Shown: positions 61,430 to 64,000 of the stretch, one piece after another
How positions within the stretch are numbered: position 1 is the stretch's first letter
How the letters are laid out: every line of letters begins with the position of its first letter
Source of the DNA: Vanilla planifolia
Lineage: Eukaryota > Streptophyta > Magnoliopsida > Asparagales > Orchidaceae
DNA: 64,000 nucleotides
Direction: 5' to 3'
NCBI GenBank assembly: GCA_023846275.1
Contig: CM043868.1
Location: forward strand, 7,087,653 to 7,151,652
Notes under the pieces: model-generated
What the model was told of the DNA's origin: nothing
The model's database searches: none
Seen by the model: the letters and a program-made list of their open reading frames with translations, nothing else
Made by a program: the position numbers and the translations under genes

Positions 61430-62180
61430 TTTTTTGTGACAAGAGCAATAATATAAAAGACAGTTTTAGGTGATTCAATCTAACATCAGATCTATCTCCA
61501 CCCTCAACTAAAAAACTAAGTTTATATTAAATATCTTTTACAAAAGTGGGTAAGAAAAAGCCCCACTTTAATCCAAAGAACCCTACAAACATTGGTACAA
61601 AGAAACCTACAAATCACTAGGCCAAAGCACCTTACAATAATAGTCAAAAGAACAATAGAAAAAGTAAAGATAAATGTCCTAAATAATATGATGAATGATG
61701 TAGCAAATAGCTTAAGTACAAAGACTTATAAACTAATACAATTATCAAGAGGCATACTAAGTTGATTTAAAGTAAATTAATGATGTAATGGATAGCATAA
61801 ATACAAAGCTCCTATAAGCTAATATAATTACCAAGAGGCATATGAAGTTAATTTAAAATAAATTTAGAGGAAGTATGAAACTTAGTTAATGTAATAGATT
61901 AGAAGAGGAAAAGGAAATGTGGAGTTTCTTCGCTATTCTTATAGTCTTATTATCTTCTTAGCAAAATCTTGAAGATATTCAAGTGGAAAAGCTTCTTAGA
62001 GATATCTAGTTAAGCTATTCCTCATGTGTTCCTTTATATAAGCTTTAGAAATTTCCATACCCCAATGACTATATTAAAAATTCCCAAAATCAAAATCGTA
62101 ACACATATAACATATATTAATCATACTGTCTGATCGAAGGATCATCCATAAATGAACTAGTCATCCAGTGCATTATATTG
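61430..62180. mobile_element. Copia LTR-like fragment
   Basis: CAGTTTTAGGTGATTCAATC (about 61461) followed by ATCTATCTCCACCCTCAACT mirrors the right copia LTR (TTAGGTGGTTCGACC...ACATCCACCCTAG at about 49.70-49.74 kb). It is in the same orientation on the plus strand and strongly diverged. Ends were not identified. Confidence 0.5.
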
Positions 62181-62956
62181 TCCAACTATGTTTTTTCTTA
62201 TTCTCACACATAATTTTGTTGTACAATAAGTGAAGTTCATATTCTATGAAATTCTTTATTTTAGTTCTCTTTATTCCTATTGACTTATGAAGTCCTGATT
62301 ATATTGTATAATAAGTAAAGATCATACTATACAAAATTTTCTAGTCTTTATTTCTCTTACATATTGAATTATATAATATTCTTAATTTTTATAACTCTCT
62401 TTAACATTTAAATAATTAATTTATTATACATTCTTCATACTATATGATAAGTTAAATTGTATTGTATGAATACACTACTTAGACGTTTTAACTGTTTAGT
62501 TTAAAGTGTTTTGGTTATACAAACCAATCATACTTTATAATAAATGTGATTGAACTATACAATCCATCAAAACTCCCTTTGATATGATCAATCAGACTAT
62601 CCTTTCCTCTTTTGTACATACACATGAACTAATTTTATTGTATTGTAGGTACATCATATTGTAAGCTATGATGATTTTTGTACAAACTTAAGATTTTATA
62701 TTCTAAGCATAAAACCATGTCATATTAATAAAAGCCTATTTTTTTAATCTTTATCAATTCATATTTATGTGTTAGAATATCTAGATAAAATATAAGCCTT
62801 AAGCTTACCTAAATGAGTTAAAAAGTACCTCAAAATCTTTAGCATACTTACCCAAAATCTCACCATAGTTCTAGTTCCTCGAGAATATTACCATCATTGA
62901 ACCCTTGAGTATGGTGATCACAAAACCAAATTGTTGATCACTAATGGACATTTAAG

Positions 62957-62976
62957 GTGTTGTGTGTGTGTGTGTA
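62957..62976. repeat. (GT)n microsatellite
   Basis: A short GT run interrupted once near its start. Confidence 0.9.
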
Positions 62977-63618
62977 GATTTAGTTATTGTATGTAGTGAA
63001 TATTGAGGAGCAAGGACCATGCACTTGAAATTAGATGAATCTTGAAAATCTTTGTTCAAGGTTAGCTCAAGTTTCATATCATTAAACCATTGTTCATACT
63101 TCTGATAGAGTGGTAGCCCATCAAACGTTTATCTTTAAGATGTTAACTTAGTCTAAGTTGTTTAATCCATCACATAATATTTATATGGCACTTAGTATTA
63201 CTAACTCATGCATACATTCTCTTGTCAAATAGCGTCTTAAGTTATTAAGATTTTTATTAAGACATTTGTAATATCAATACAATACATTCTAGATCGAGTT
63301 TAAGTTTTAAGTTAATAAAAATAAGATTAAAATAAGTAATATTTCTCACTACCTAATAATCATATGATACAATAATTAATATCATACTTTTATGATCTAC
63401 ATTAAGCCTTATAGTAATAGTTTAAGTTGAAGGTTGTCATGGCATCGTATACATATCAACTACTATATGGACTTAGAATTAGTATGCAAACTTAGTCGTA
63501 CATGGCATCAAACTCATACATTTGTTATATGTTTTCTAAGAGTTGAGTATCCACTAGCACTATACAAGTATAAGATATCCTTCGCGTGAATTATAGTTCA
63601 TTTTCTGTCAAAACTTGC

Positions 63619-63653
63619 ATATATATATATATGTATGTATGTATATATATATA
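63619..63653. repeat. Compound (AT)n(GTAT)n(AT)n microsatellite
   Basis: AT dinucleotides flank three GTAT units. Confidence 0.95.
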
Positions 63654-64000
63654 AGTTAGTTATGATCAAACATATACAATGAATACATAGTATGTATATA
63701 ACTATATGTTTAGCATAAATCATAATATTATGACTTCGTCATACAACCAATAATTCTCATATGAAGTTCAAGCTCAATTCTGTGTTGTTCATAATTTCTA
63801 TATTATATATTAGGAAGTAAAATATTATATTTGTATGATCTATTTTACTTCTTAAATAACTTAAATTAGTTAAATTAAATATGATTTCATGTGCATTACA
63901 AATACATTATCAATATTGTATGAGTATAATCTTTATCTAATAAGCTTAAATATTATTGATCTACATTAATGATGATCTATGTATTACATTTATATGATTT

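Larger units (their letters stand above)
62180..64000. other. AT-rich DNA, no gene
   Basis: No coding signal. Near-palindromic phrases such as ATCATATGAT and TTGTATGAT recur (for example near 63358, 63385, 63829), as at the left end of the window. The rest is ordinary AT-rich sequence. Confidence 0.45.

Noticed and set aside
1-64000. tRNA, rRNA or other structured RNA genes
   Set aside because: None seen by eye; only the copia primer-site remnant resembles tRNA-related sequence. A tRNAscan-SE or Infernal run would be decisive.

Overview
This is a 64 kb piece of an AT-rich flowering-plant nuclear genome. The evidence is a Yippee-like gene with typical plant introns and a nest of plant transposable elements: Ty3/gypsy chromovirus, Ty1/copia of SIRE/Maximus type, and L1-type LINEs. 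I cannot fix the species, or even monocot versus dicot, from sequence alone. There are no bacterial or organellar features.

Layout. 1-5.1 kb: AT-rich non-genic DNA with a decayed copia gag relic (about 1.65-2.9 kb, minus strand). 5.38-6.22 kb: the only convincing host gene, a two-coding-exon Yippee-like zinc-binding protein of 106 aa on the plus strand, probably with a leader intron. 6.2-12.3 kb: non-coding, with some coding-like scraps I cannot identify. 12.3-17.5 kb: old, diverged short tandem repeats, including a family with a 36-bp period. 18.2-20.13 kb: a well-preserved tandem array of a 277-bp unit, 7 copies, with an embedded two-monomer higher-order pattern. 22.3-26.95 kb: a nearly full-length but dead LINE on the minus strand (DUF4283-type ORF1, endonuclease, reverse transcriptase, zinc-binding C-terminus). 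27-37 kb: AT-rich, no gene seen. 37.0-39.4 kb: a second LINE relic. 39.5-42.2 kb: a dead Ty3/gypsy element (gag, protease, RT), interrupted by an LTR-like fragment. 43.24-59.93 kb: an old copia element whose right LTR was split by a much younger chromovirus (50,182-58,802) with a 5-bp target duplication, ATAAG. 60-64 kb: AT-rich DNA with another copia-LTR-like fragment and microsatellites.

History. Insertions are layered. The gypsy and LINE relics and the copia element are old: they have many stops, lost catalytic residues and LTRs that differ strongly. The chromovirus is recent: I count about twelve substitutions over roughly 1.4 kb of hand-aligned LTR, and it keeps a perfect target duplication. 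It nevertheless lacks its primer-binding site, gag, protease and most of the reverse transcriptase, because the inner edge of its 5' LTR is joined directly to the RNase H region. Its integrase is essentially intact apart from a one-base frameshift upstream. I saw no novel multi-gene system. The most unusual structures are the 277-bp array, the deletion derivative, and the three different tandem-repeat arrays inside each chromovirus LTR.
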